Source of the DNA: Anoxynatronum sp033549305
GTDB lineage: Bacteria > Bacillota > Clostridia > Peptostreptococcales > Tindalliaceae
Direction of reading: 5' to 3'
DNA length: 5,042 bases
Assembly (NCBI GenBank): GCA_033549305.1
Contig: JAWSUV010000166.1
Span: forward strand, 1-5,042
Position 1 is the stretch's first letter, and the number at the start of each line of letters is the position of its first letter. This document shows positions 1 through 5,042 of this stretch, one piece after another. The notes under the pieces were generated by a model, which was not told the origin of the DNA, did no database searches, and worked only from the letters and a program-made list of their open reading frames with translations. Both the position numbers and the translations under genes were made by a program.

Positions 1-21
1 TTGACAGGGTGTTATATAGCA

Positions 22-102
22 GTGTAAATATGGAGGTTTTTCAACAGACCCTACTATAAATGATAGCATTCCGGAGACCAAAAATCCAATAGAGGTTTAC
101 AC
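22..102. repeat. Imperfect inverted repeat upstream of ftsH
   Basis: The left arm GTGTAAA-TAT-GGA-(GG)-TTTTT (22-41) can pair with the right arm AAAAA-TCC-(A)-ATA-(GAGG)-TTTACAC (80-102). The outer 7 bp are perfect, and about 18 bp form in total with three small bulges around a 38-base loop. No reading frame of note lies inside. It could be a decayed miniature inverted-repeat element, the 3' end of an upstream transcription unit, or chance in AT-rich DNA. No flanking target-site duplication is evident. It is not a standard terminator, because no U-run follows the right arm. Confidence 0.3.
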
Positions 103-134
103 GCTCGAGAAAACGCCACCCCATTAAATCGCGA

Positions 135-163
135 TTGACAGCGCTGACATTAGTATATATATA
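135..163 (+). promoter_or_regulatory. Sigma-A-like promoter for ftsH
   Basis: A perfect TTGACA -35 box lies at 135-140. After a 17-base spacer comes TATATA at 158-163 (4 of 6 matches to TATAAT), inside an alternating TA tract that also offers other -10 registers. Transcription would start near 170 and give a leader of about 80 bases before the ftsH ATG at 250. No CIRCE inverted repeat or CtsR-type heptamer repeat was seen, so classical heat-shock control is not indicated by the sequence. Confidence 0.6.
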
Positions 164-174
164 CGATATACACA

Positions 175-213
175 ATGCGTCATGTGAACGCATAAATGCG
201 GCGGATCACCGCC
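175..213 (+). promoter_or_regulatory. Two small hairpins in the ftsH 5' leader
   Basis: ATGCGT (175-180) and ACGCAT (188-193) form a perfect 6-bp stem with a 7-base loop. Directly downstream, GGCGG (200-204) and CCGCC (209-213) form a perfect 5-bp stem with the loop ATCA. Both lie just after the predicted transcription start and more than 20 bases before the Shine-Dalgarno site. They may stabilise the mRNA 5' end or be part of a regulatory leader, but I recognise no known riboswitch or thermosensor class. The first dyad could instead be a protein-binding operator overlapping the start of transcription. Confidence 0.35.
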
Positions 214-236
214 TCAGCGGAAAAACCACTGCACGG

Positions 237-242
237 AAGGAG
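237..242 (+). promoter_or_regulatory. Ribosome binding site that fixes the ftsH start
   Basis: AAGGAG lies 7 bases before the ATG at 250. The in-frame ATG at 196 has no comparable site, and the 18 residues it would add are basic and polar, unlike an FtsH N-terminus. The start at 250 is therefore preferred. Confidence 0.85.
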
Positions 243-249
243 AACAGCC

Positions 250-2070
250 ATGAATTTTGATCAACACAACCGAAAACCCTTTATTTACTATTACATGATC
301 GTGATGGTGCTTTTACTGCTGTTCAACATGTTTATCTACCCGAATCTGTCGCGGGAAGAAATCATGGAAGTGGACTACGGCACTTTCCTGCGGGAAGTGG
401 ACAGCGGAAACGTCGTCAGCGTGGAAGTCAGGGAGAAAGAGATTGGCTACATTACCGTGGACACAGAAGGAAACGAAACGCCCTTTATCACCGGCCGCAT
501 GGAGGATCCACAGCTGGCGGAGCGTCTGTACCAGGCTGAGATCGAGCGGTTTGAAGAAGTGATCCCCAAGGAAGCGTCCCCGCTGGTCAGCATGCTGTTT
601 TCGTGGGTGATCCCCCTGGTGATTTTCATCGCCCTGGGGCAGTTCCTGATCCGGCGGATGCAGTCCAAATCAGGGATCGGAAACGCCATGACTTTCGGTA
701 AAAGCAACGCCAAGGTTTATGTGGAAGCGCAGACGGGCAAATCCTTCGAGGATGTGGCGGGACAGGATGAGGCCAAGGAAGCCCTGCAGGAAATCGTGGA
801 TTTTCTTCACAACACCCAAAAGTACACGGAAGTAGGCGCTGTGGTGCCCAAGGGCGCATTGCTGGTGGGTCCACCGGGAACCGGAAAAACCTTGCTGGCC
901 AAGGCGGTGGCGGGCGAAGCCAAAGTGCCGTTCTTCTCCATTTCCGGTTCTGAATTTGTGGAAATGTTCGTGGGTATGGGTGCTGCCCGGGTCCGGGATC
1001 TGTTTAAGCAAGCCCAGGAAAAAGCGCCCTGTATCGTATTTATCGATGAAATCGACACCATCGGAAAAAGCCGATCTGCCGGCGGCCCCGGTGGAAATGA
1101 TGAGCGTGAACAGACACTGAACCAGCTCCTGAGTGAAATGGACGGCTTTGATCCGGACAAAGGGGTCATCATTCTGGCCGCCACCAACCGGCCGGAAACC
1201 CTGGACAAAGCGCTGCTGCGCCCTGGTCGGTTTGACCGGCGCATTCCCGTGGAACTGCCGGATTTAGCCGGCCGGGAAGCCATCCTGAAGGTGCATGCCA
1301 AAAAAGTGAAACTGGGGACCGATGTGGATTTTAACACCATCGCCCGGGCCACTTCCGGTGCCTCCGGGGCTGATCTGGCCAATATGATCAACGAAGCTGC
1401 GCTCCGGGCAGTCAAACTGGGCCGCAAAACCATTCTCCAGAGTGATCTGGAGGAATCGGTAGAAGTGGTCATTGCCGGTTACCAGCGGAAAAATGCCGTC
1501 ATCCAGCCAAAGGATAAGTGCATCATTGCCTACCATGAAATCGGGCATGCCCTGGTGACGGCGAAACAGGGCCATTCCGCTCCTGTGCACAAAATCACCA
1601 TCGTGCCCCGCACCTCGGGAGCGTTGGGATATACCATGCAGGTGGATGCAACGGAGCAGCTGCTCCTGTCCAAAGATCAGGCCCTGGATAAAATCACCAC
1701 CTACATGGGCGGCCGGGCTGCAGAGGAGCTGATATTTGATTCCATCACCTCCGGCGCCTCCAATGACATTGCCCAGGCAACCAAAATAGCCCGTGCCATG
1801 GTGACCAAGTACGGGATGAGCGACGTTTTTGGCATGATGGCCCTTGAAACGACCACCAACGTGTATCTGGGCGGTGACAGCACCCTGACGGTTTCCGATG
1901 AAACCGCGACGAAGATTGATACCGAAGTGTTGCGGATCATCAAGGAATGCCACGAAAAAGCCAGACAGATCCTGAGTGAACACCGGGAGAAACTTGATGA
2001 GTTAACCAAGCATCTCCTGGAAAAAGAAACCATCACAGGAGAAGAATTTATGGAACTCCTGGCAGACTAG
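250..2070 (+). CDS. ftsH: ATP-dependent zinc metalloprotease FtsH
   Basis: This 606-residue membrane-anchored AAA+ protease belongs to the family that, as hexamers, extracts and degrades unassembled membrane proteins and some cytosolic regulators. Order of parts: transmembrane helix at about 12-30; an extracytoplasmic FtsH_ext region (31-108); a second helix at about 110-134; the AAA+ module; the M41 peptidase. Visible motifs are Walker A GPPGTGKT (207-214), pore-loop FVG (240-242), Walker B with D266 and E267, second region of homology with Arg fingers R324 and R327, zinc site HEIGH (429-433) and the probable third ligand D506 in SGASND. All catalytic residues are present, so it should be active. 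It lacks the long polar C-terminal tail of some homologues and ends soon after the helical bundle. The GKSR after Walker B and the 'RTSGALGYTMQ' stretch resemble clostridial paralogues as I remember them. It sits behind its own promoter, 145 bases before pfkB. Other copies may exist elsewhere in the genome. Confidence 0.97.
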   Translation: MNFDQHNRKPFIYYYMIVMVLLLLFNMFIYPNLSREEIMEVDYGTFLREVDSGNVVSVEVREKEIGYITVDTEGNETPFITGRMEDPQLAERLYQAEIERFEEVIPKEASPLVSMLFSWVIPLVIFIALGQFLIRRMQSKSGIGNAMTFGKSNAKVYVEAQTGKSFEDVAGQDEAKEALQEIVDFLHNTQKYTEVGAVVPKGALLVGPPGTGKTLLAKAVAGEAKVPFFSISGSEFVEMFVGMGAARVRDLFKQAQEKAPCIVFIDEIDTIGKSRSAGGPGGNDEREQTLNQLLSEMDGFDPDKGVIILAATNRPETLDKALLRPGRFDRRIPVELPDLAGREAILKVHAKKVKLGTDVDFNTIARATSGASGADLANMINEAALRAVKLGRKTILQSDLEESVEVVIAGYQRKNAVIQPKDKCIIAYHEIGHALVTAKQGHSAPVHKITIVPRTSGALGYTMQVDATEQLLLSKDQALDKITTYMGGRAAEELIFDSITSGASNDIAQATKIARAMVTKYGMSDVFGMMALETTTNVYLGGDSTLTVSDETATKIDTEVLRIIKECHEKARQILSEHREKLDELTKHLLEKETITGEEFMELLAD

Positions 2071-2087
2071 GCATTGAAAATGGGTCC

Positions 2088-2130
2088 TTGCTGCTTATCA
2101 AACCGTTACCCGGGTATTGGAACGATAGGG
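2088..2130 (+). repeat. Shared intergenic motif, copy A (ftsH-pfkB gap)
   Basis: GCTGCTTAT (2090-2098) and CGGGTATTG (2111-2119) are separated by 12 bases, and TAGGG follows 6 bases later. The same two 9-mers occur in the same order 9 bases apart in the gap at 4610-4636, followed by TAAGG at the same 6-base distance. Weaker shared words (AGTA, GAATG, AAGCG) continue in order downstream in both gaps. In this copy the second block lies in a 10-bp perfect palindrome, TACCCGGGTA (2107-2116), within a looser dyad, CC-N2-palindrome-N2-GG. The copy begins 19 bases after the ftsH stop codon. Its function is unknown: operator, RNA element or repeat-family member are all possible. Confidence 0.6.
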
Positions 2131-2145
2131 TAGCCTTCGTGACGG

Positions 2146-2204
2146 CAGTACGCAACGATGAATGAAAACGAAGCGGTTGCCTGTTGCATACTGTTAAGAG
2201 GCAG
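2146..2204 (+). promoter_or_regulatory. Possible structured leader of pfkB
   Basis: CAGTACGCAAC (2146-2156) pairs with GTTGCATACTG (2183-2193) with one mismatch, leaving a 26-base loop. Within that loop TTGCCT (2177-2182) can pair, including one G-U, with AGGCAG (2199-2204), whose last two bases belong to the AGGAGG Shine-Dalgarno site (2203-2208). The pairings cross, giving an H-type pseudoknot layout that would partly mask the ribosome site. The 5-base linker 2194-2198 is short for spanning an 11-bp stem, so both may not form at full length together. Competing pairings exist: CTTCGT (2135-2140) with ACGAAG (2168-2173), and GCAAC with an alternative GTTGC at 2176-2180. I matched it to no known riboswitch class. 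Confidence 0.3.
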
Positions 2205-2215
2205 GAGGGTTTTTC

Positions 2216-3148
2216 ATGAACAACATTATAAGCGTTTCCTTGAATCCAGCCATCGATAAAAGTTCAGGCGTGGACCAGGTGGTGGCTGAGCGAAAGCTGT
2301 ATTGCAACCCTCCCCGCTTTGAAGCGGGCGGAGGAGGGGTTAATGTCACCAGGGCGATTAAAAAGCTGGGAGGTGAGTCCCTGCTGCTGTATGGCAAAGG
2401 GGGCTTGACTGGCGAACGATTGAAGGAACTCCTCGATGAAGAAGGCCTGGTTCATCGGCCGCTTCCCATCGAGGGGGGAATCCGGGAAAGTCTGGTGATT
2501 CTGGAGGAATCCACCGGCCAGCAGTATCGCTTCGGCATGCCGGGACCGGAAATTCAGCCGGAAGAATGTGAACAGTTCCTTCAGGCGTTAACGGACATTG
2601 ATCCGGCTCCGGAGTACCTGGTGGCCAGTGGCAGCCTTCCGCCTGGCGCGCCGGCTGACTTCTATGCCCGGACTGCCCGGATCGGGAAAAAGCGGGGAGC
2701 CAAAACCATTGTTGATGTTTCAGGAGAAGCGCTGGAGCAGGCACTTCATGAGGGCGTTTATCTGATCAAGCCGAATGTGCGCGAATTCAGGGAGCTGGTC
2801 GGAGACAGTATGCAGGAGGAATCACAAATGATTGCGGAGGCGAAAAAGATGGTCGGAAACGGCCGTTGTGAGGTGCTGGTCATTTCCCTTGGAGCAGCCG
2901 GTGCATTAATGGTGTCGGCGGAGATGTCAGAACACATTCTGCCTCCCACTGTCCCGATTATCAGCAAGGTCGGCGCCGGAGACAGTATGGTGGCCGGCAT
3001 TGTCTTGAGTCTTGCCCGGGGCATGTCTGTCAGAGAATCAATCCTCTTTGGTGTGGCGGCCGGTACGGCCGCTGTCATGACGCCGGGGACGGAACTGTGC
3101 CGGCGGGAAGATACCGAGCGGCTGTTTGATTTCATGGTGGGTAAATAA
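2216..3148 (+). CDS. pfkB: 6-phosphofructokinase, PfkB/Pfk-2 type (ribokinase fold)
   Basis: This 310-residue cytosolic sugar-phosphate kinase probably transfers phosphate from ATP to fructose 6-phosphate in glycolysis. The ribokinase-family signatures are FEAGGGGVNV (35-44), SGSLPPG (138-144), KPN (185-187), the VSLG-like ISLGAAGAL (223-231) and GAGDSM (253-258) with catalytic base D256. Compared from memory with E. coli Pfk-2 (309 residues), D14, K27, R90, K185, N187, E190 and D256 fall at identical positions, and KLxC, VDxSGEAL and GTxLC are shared. This favours Pfk-2 over 1-phosphofructokinase (FruK) or tagatose-6-phosphate kinase, though family members are easily confused and specificity is inferred. 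There is no phosphotransferase-system fructose gene next to it, which would have suggested FruK. AGGAGG 7 bases before the ATG supports the start. The dehydrogenase follows after 29 bases, so the two are probably co-transcribed. Confidence 0.85.
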   Translation: MNNIISVSLNPAIDKSSGVDQVVAERKLYCNPPRFEAGGGGVNVTRAIKKLGGESLLLYGKGGLTGERLKELLDEEGLVHRPLPIEGGIRESLVILEESTGQQYRFGMPGPEIQPEECEQFLQALTDIDPAPEYLVASGSLPPGAPADFYARTARIGKKRGAKTIVDVSGEALEQALHEGVYLIKPNVREFRELVGDSMQEESQMIAEAKKMVGNGRCEVLVISLGAAGALMVSAEMSEHILPPTVPIISKVGAGDSMVAGIVLSLARGMSVRESILFGVAAGTAAVMTPGTELCRREDTERLFDFMVGK

Positions 3149-3155
3149 GCAGCAA
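3145..3155 (-). repeat. Inverted partial copy of the intergenic motif at the pfkB stop codon
   Basis: ATAAGCAGCAA is the exact reverse complement of TTGCTGCTTAT at 2088-2098, the first block of copy A. It overlaps the pfkB TAA stop codon (3146-3148). The second block (CAATACCCG in this orientation) is absent. An 11-base match somewhere in 5 kb is expected by chance, so this counts only because it falls in an intergenic boundary like the other copies. Confidence 0.25.
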
Positions 3156-3177
3156 TGTATGAAGGGATGGATTGTAT

Positions 3178-4587
3178 ATGGACGAAAAGCAGCAATCGGC
3201 GGAAAAAGAGATGCAGGAAATTCGCCAACTGGTTGAAGCGCAGCGACAGTTTTATGACAGTGGACAGACCCGGCCGGTCCTCTTTCGGATCCGGCAGCTG
3301 CGGGCGTTGAAACGAATGGTAAAAGACCATGAAGAAGAAGTGCTGGAAGCCTTGTACAAGGACCTGAAAAAACCCCGGTTCGAAGCCTGGGTTGCAGAAC
3401 TGGCCTTATTTTATGAAGAGGTTAATATTGCCATCAGTCACGTGCGTGGTTGGTGCAGGCGCACAAAAGTCAAAACACCGTTGGCACTGGAACCTTCCAG
3501 CAGCTGGATTCAACCAGAACCGAAAGGACTGGTCCTGATCATTGGTCCCTGGAACTACCCCTTTCAGCTGGTGATGCAGCCCCTGGTGGGTGCTATGGCA
3601 GCTGGAAATTGTGTCATCGTAAAACCCTCCGACAAAACCCCCCATACATCAAACCTGCTGGCAGCACTGGTGGCGGAAACCTTTGATCCTGCCTATGTGG
3701 CAGCCCTTCAGGGACCGGGAGCCATGATGGGACCCAGGCTCATTGAACCGCACCGGTTTGACCACATCTTTTTCACCGGCAGTACACAGGTGGGAAAGAA
3801 AATTCTGGCCATGGCAGCGCCTCATCTCACACCGGTAACGCTGGAGCTGGGCGGAAAGAACCCTGTCATTGTGATGCAGGATGCCAATCTGGAAGTGGCC
3901 GCCCGCCGCATTATCTGGGCGAAACATTTGAATGCCGGACAGGTGTGCATTGCGCCTGATTATCTTCTGGTGCATGAATCGGTGAAAGACAGACTGGTGG
4001 GCAAGATGATTCAGGCCATCCATGATTTTTTCGGGGAAGATCCGATAGCCAGTGACAGCTACGGCAGGATCATCAGCCGCAATCGCCTGGAGATCCTGGC
4101 CGGGTATCTGAAGGATGGCCAGATTCTGACCGGCGGGCAGGTGGATTCGGACAGCCTGTACATGGCGCCAACCCTGATGGATGGAGTGAGGCTGGACAGT
4201 CCGGTGATGCAGGAAGAAATTTTTGGTCCCATTCTTCCGATTTTTACCTTCAGGGAACTGGAGGAAGTTGTTTCCATGGTCCGAAGGAACCGCAGTTCTT
4301 TAGCAGCCTATCTGTACACGGATCACCGAAAAACAGAGAACGAACTGTTAGAGAAGCTGGAATTCGGCGGCGGCTGCATCAATAACTGCATTGTTCATGC
4401 GGGCAATCCGAATCTGCCTTTTGGCGGCGTGGGAAACAGCGGCATGGGCCGGTATCACGGCAAAGCCAGTTTTGACCTCTTCACCAATCACAAAGCCATG
4501 ATGCGCAGCGGCACGTGGCTGGATCCGGATATGAAATATGCGCCCTATACCGACAACAAGCTGGACCTGGTCAAGCAGCTCCTTTAA
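3178..4587 (+). CDS. NAD(P)-dependent aldehyde dehydrogenase, class 3 (ALDH3)-like
   Basis: This 469-residue soluble enzyme is predicted to oxidise an aldehyde to its carboxylate with NAD(P)+ through a thiohemiacetal on cysteine. Family landmarks in order are PWNYPF (124-129, with N126 stabilising the oxyanion), VKPS (148-151), the cofactor-site FTGS (199-202), LELGGKNP (222-229, general base E223), NAGQVCIAPDY (252-262, nucleophile C257), EEIFGP (346-351, cofactor ribose contact E347) and LPFGGVGNSGMG (413-424). The short N-terminus, APDY after the cysteine, and the PFGGVG-SGMG-YHGK-SFD ending match the ALDH3 group that includes bacterial fatty/aromatic-aldehyde enzymes. Unlike some ALDH3 members there is no hydrophobic C-terminal anchor. 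The substrate cannot be read from sequence. The ATG at 3178 is chosen, but a TTG at 3172 in the same frame sits at better distance (about 5 bases) from the weak AAGGGA (3162-3167) and would add two residues. It lies 29 bases after pfkB. Confidence 0.93.
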   Translation: MDEKQQSAEKEMQEIRQLVEAQRQFYDSGQTRPVLFRIRQLRALKRMVKDHEEEVLEALYKDLKKPRFEAWVAELALFYEEVNIAISHVRGWCRRTKVKTPLALEPSSSWIQPEPKGLVLIIGPWNYPFQLVMQPLVGAMAAGNCVIVKPSDKTPHTSNLLAALVAETFDPAYVAALQGPGAMMGPRLIEPHRFDHIFFTGSTQVGKKILAMAAPHLTPVTLELGGKNPVIVMQDANLEVAARRIIWAKHLNAGQVCIAPDYLLVHESVKDRLVGKMIQAIHDFFGEDPIASDSYGRIISRNRLEILAGYLKDGQILTGGQVDSDSLYMAPTLMDGVRLDSPVMQEEIFGPILPIFTFRELEEVVSMVRRNRSSLAAYLYTDHRKTENELLEKLEFGGGCINNCIVHAGNPNLPFGGVGNSGMGRYHGKASFDLFTNHKAMMRSGTWLDPDMKYAPYTDNKLDLVKQLL

Positions 4588-4609
4588 AATGTCATTGTCA
4601 TGATATCCG

Positions 4610-4646
4610 GCTGCTTATTGAATCACTCGGGTATTGTACCTGTAAG
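4610..4646 (+). repeat. Shared intergenic motif, copy B (dehydrogenase-permease gap)
   Basis: GCTGCTTAT (4610-4618), a 9-base spacer and CGGGTATTG (4628-4636) are followed after 6 bases by TAAGG (4643-4647). This reproduces the arrangement at 2090-2130 and starts 22 bases after the dehydrogenase stop. Here the second block can form a 6-bp hairpin, CGGGTA-TTG-TACCTG (4628-4642, one G-U), whereas in copy A the same block belongs to a TACCCGGGTA palindrome. A common fold is therefore not obvious, which leans towards a DNA-level or promoter-linked signal. Confidence 0.6.
4618..4646 (+). promoter_or_regulatory. Possible sigma-A promoter for the permease gene
   Basis: TTGAAT (4618-4623) and TGTAAG (4641-4646) each match the consensus -35 and -10 boxes at 4 of 6 positions and are exactly 17 bases apart. 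The shared CGGGTATTG block lies between them, where an activator or repressor could act. The equivalent spacing at copy A gives no good promoter, so this may be coincidental. Confidence 0.3.
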
Positions 4647-4700
4647 GGACAAAAACTCAAGTAACGGTATCAATCACCGAATGGAAGCGAGGCACGTTCC

Positions 4701-5042
4701 ATGGATGGATCCATTCTGACAGTCTTGCTCATTTTAGCTGCCACCATCGCGCTCCTGATGGCGGACGTGATCCGCATCGACCTGGTAGCGATTTTGGCGA
4801 TGCTGCTGTTGGGATGGACCGGGATTCTGACAACGGAAGAAGTGTTCTCAGGGTTTTCCAGCAACGCCGTCATTGCCATGATGGGCGTGATGATGCTGAG
4901 CCAGGGCCTGGCTAAAACCGGTGTGATTGACCGTCTGTCTCAGATGGTGGTGCGGAAAACCGGCGGGCGGAAAACAACAATTATTCTGCTGATATCACTA
5001 ATGGCTGGATTACTCTCCGGGGTGCTGATTACGGTGGGTGTC
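4701..5042 (+). CDS. SLC13-like (ion transporter superfamily) permease, N-terminal fragment
   Basis: The first 114 codons are visible and the gene is cut by the window end. The fragment is strongly hydrophobic, with predicted membrane helices at about 4-20, 25-43, 54-72 and 92-114. The pattern TTEEVFSGFSSNAV followed by a helix and LAKTGVIDRL is typical of the N-terminal half of SLC13/CitM/ArsB-type permeases, which move di- or tricarboxylates, sulfate or oxyanions across the cytoplasmic membrane. Substrate and coupling ion cannot be told from this part, nor whether TrkA-C regulatory domains follow, as in many bacterial members. GAGG (4689-4692) 8 bases upstream supports the ATG at 4701; the frame is open back to 4665 without another ATG. 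Near residues 105-114 the usual Asn-Asn-Thr signature seems replaced by Ile-Thr-Val. It may read from its own weak promoter or from the dehydrogenase transcript. Confidence 0.75.
   Translation, partial: MDGSILTVLLILAATIALLMADVIRIDLVAILAMLLLGWTGILTTEEVFSGFSSNAVIAMMGVMMLSQGLAKTGVIDRLSQMVVRKTGGRKTTIILLISLMAGLLSGVLITVGV

Noticed and set aside
3..59. Plus-strand open stretch from the window edge to a TAA at 57-59
   Set aside because: Nineteen codons without a recognisable protein tail; any random sequence gives this.
1..69. Short minus-strand frame from an ATG at 69 open to the window edge (23 codons)
   Set aside because: No Shine-Dalgarno site upstream and no recognisable protein; too short to call a divergent gene.
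196..249. Longer FtsH reading from the ATG at 196
   Set aside because: The extra 18 residues are charged and not typical of FtsH. The ATG at 250 has a well-spaced AAGGAG, and 196-213 contains a leader hairpin.
807..1983. Long minus-strand frames (807-1472 and 1264-1983) opposite ftsH
   Set aside because: They lie wholly antisense to a well-conserved FtsH, resemble no protein and show only the mirror of its codon pattern.
2093..2117. Sigma-B-like promoter (GGGTAT as -10) in the shared motif
   Set aside because: The upstream block GCTTAT is a poor GTTTAA match and its spacing differs (13 versus 10 bases) between the two copies; Clostridia generally lack sigma B.
2071..2215. Rho-independent terminator after ftsH
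   Set aside because: The only T-run (2210-2214) sits between the Shine-Dalgarno site and the pfkB ATG and does not directly follow a GC-rich stem.
2071..2215. Known riboswitch or T-box in the ftsH-pfkB gap
   Set aside because: I could not match the T-box AGGGTGG-ACCGCG core or the conserved cores of c-di-GMP, c-di-AMP, preQ1 or NiCo classes as I remember them. A covariance-model search against Rfam would settle this.
3450..3686. Plus-strand 78-codon frame inside the dehydrogenase gene
   Set aside because: It is an off-frame reading of a well-conserved enzyme, with no ribosome site or recognisable protein.
4588..4609. Terminator after the dehydrogenase (TGTCATTGTCATGATA region)
   Set aside because: Only a 6-bp TCATGA palindrome and no T-run; it cannot be supported.

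Overview
The window carries four same-strand genes and no RNA gene, CRISPR array, integrase or transposase that I could recognise. Moderate GC, strong AGGAGG-type Shine-Dalgarno sites and the style of the FtsH (GKSR after Walker B, the 'RTSGALGYTMQ' stretch, a short C-terminus) suggest a moderately GC-rich member of the Firmicutes, probably Clostridia. That placement rests on remembered family sequences, not on a search.

Layout: positions 1-249 are non-coding. They hold an imperfect inverted repeat (22-102), a sigma-A-like promoter (135-163) and a leader with two small hairpins (175-213). Next come ftsH, a membrane AAA+ zinc protease (250-2070); a 145-base gap; pfkB, a Pfk-2-type sugar-phosphate kinase (2216-3148); a 29-base gap; a class-3-like aldehyde dehydrogenase (3178-4587); a 113-base gap; and the first 114 codons of an ion-transporter-superfamily (SLC13-like) permease that runs off the window at 5042.

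How the genes fit together: pfkB and the aldehyde dehydrogenase are close enough to be co-transcribed. I see no convincing Rho-independent terminator in any gap, so read-through from ftsH is possible. A protease for membrane quality control, a glycolytic-type kinase, an aldehyde-oxidising enzyme and an anion permease form no pathway I can name. This looks like ordinary chromosomal core and metabolic territory, not a defence or mobile island.

The most interesting signals are between the genes. The gaps after ftsH and after the dehydrogenase share a composite motif: GCTGCTTAT, 9-12 bases, CGGGTATTG, 6 bases, TA[G/A]GG. Each copy begins about 20 bases after a stop codon. Part of the motif recurs inverted in the pfkB-dehydrogenase gap. 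The pfkB leader can also form an 11-bp stem whose loop could pair with bases overlapping the Shine-Dalgarno site. The permease fragment appears to lack the Asn-Asn-Thr signature expected in its first re-entrant region. I found no clear new biological system.
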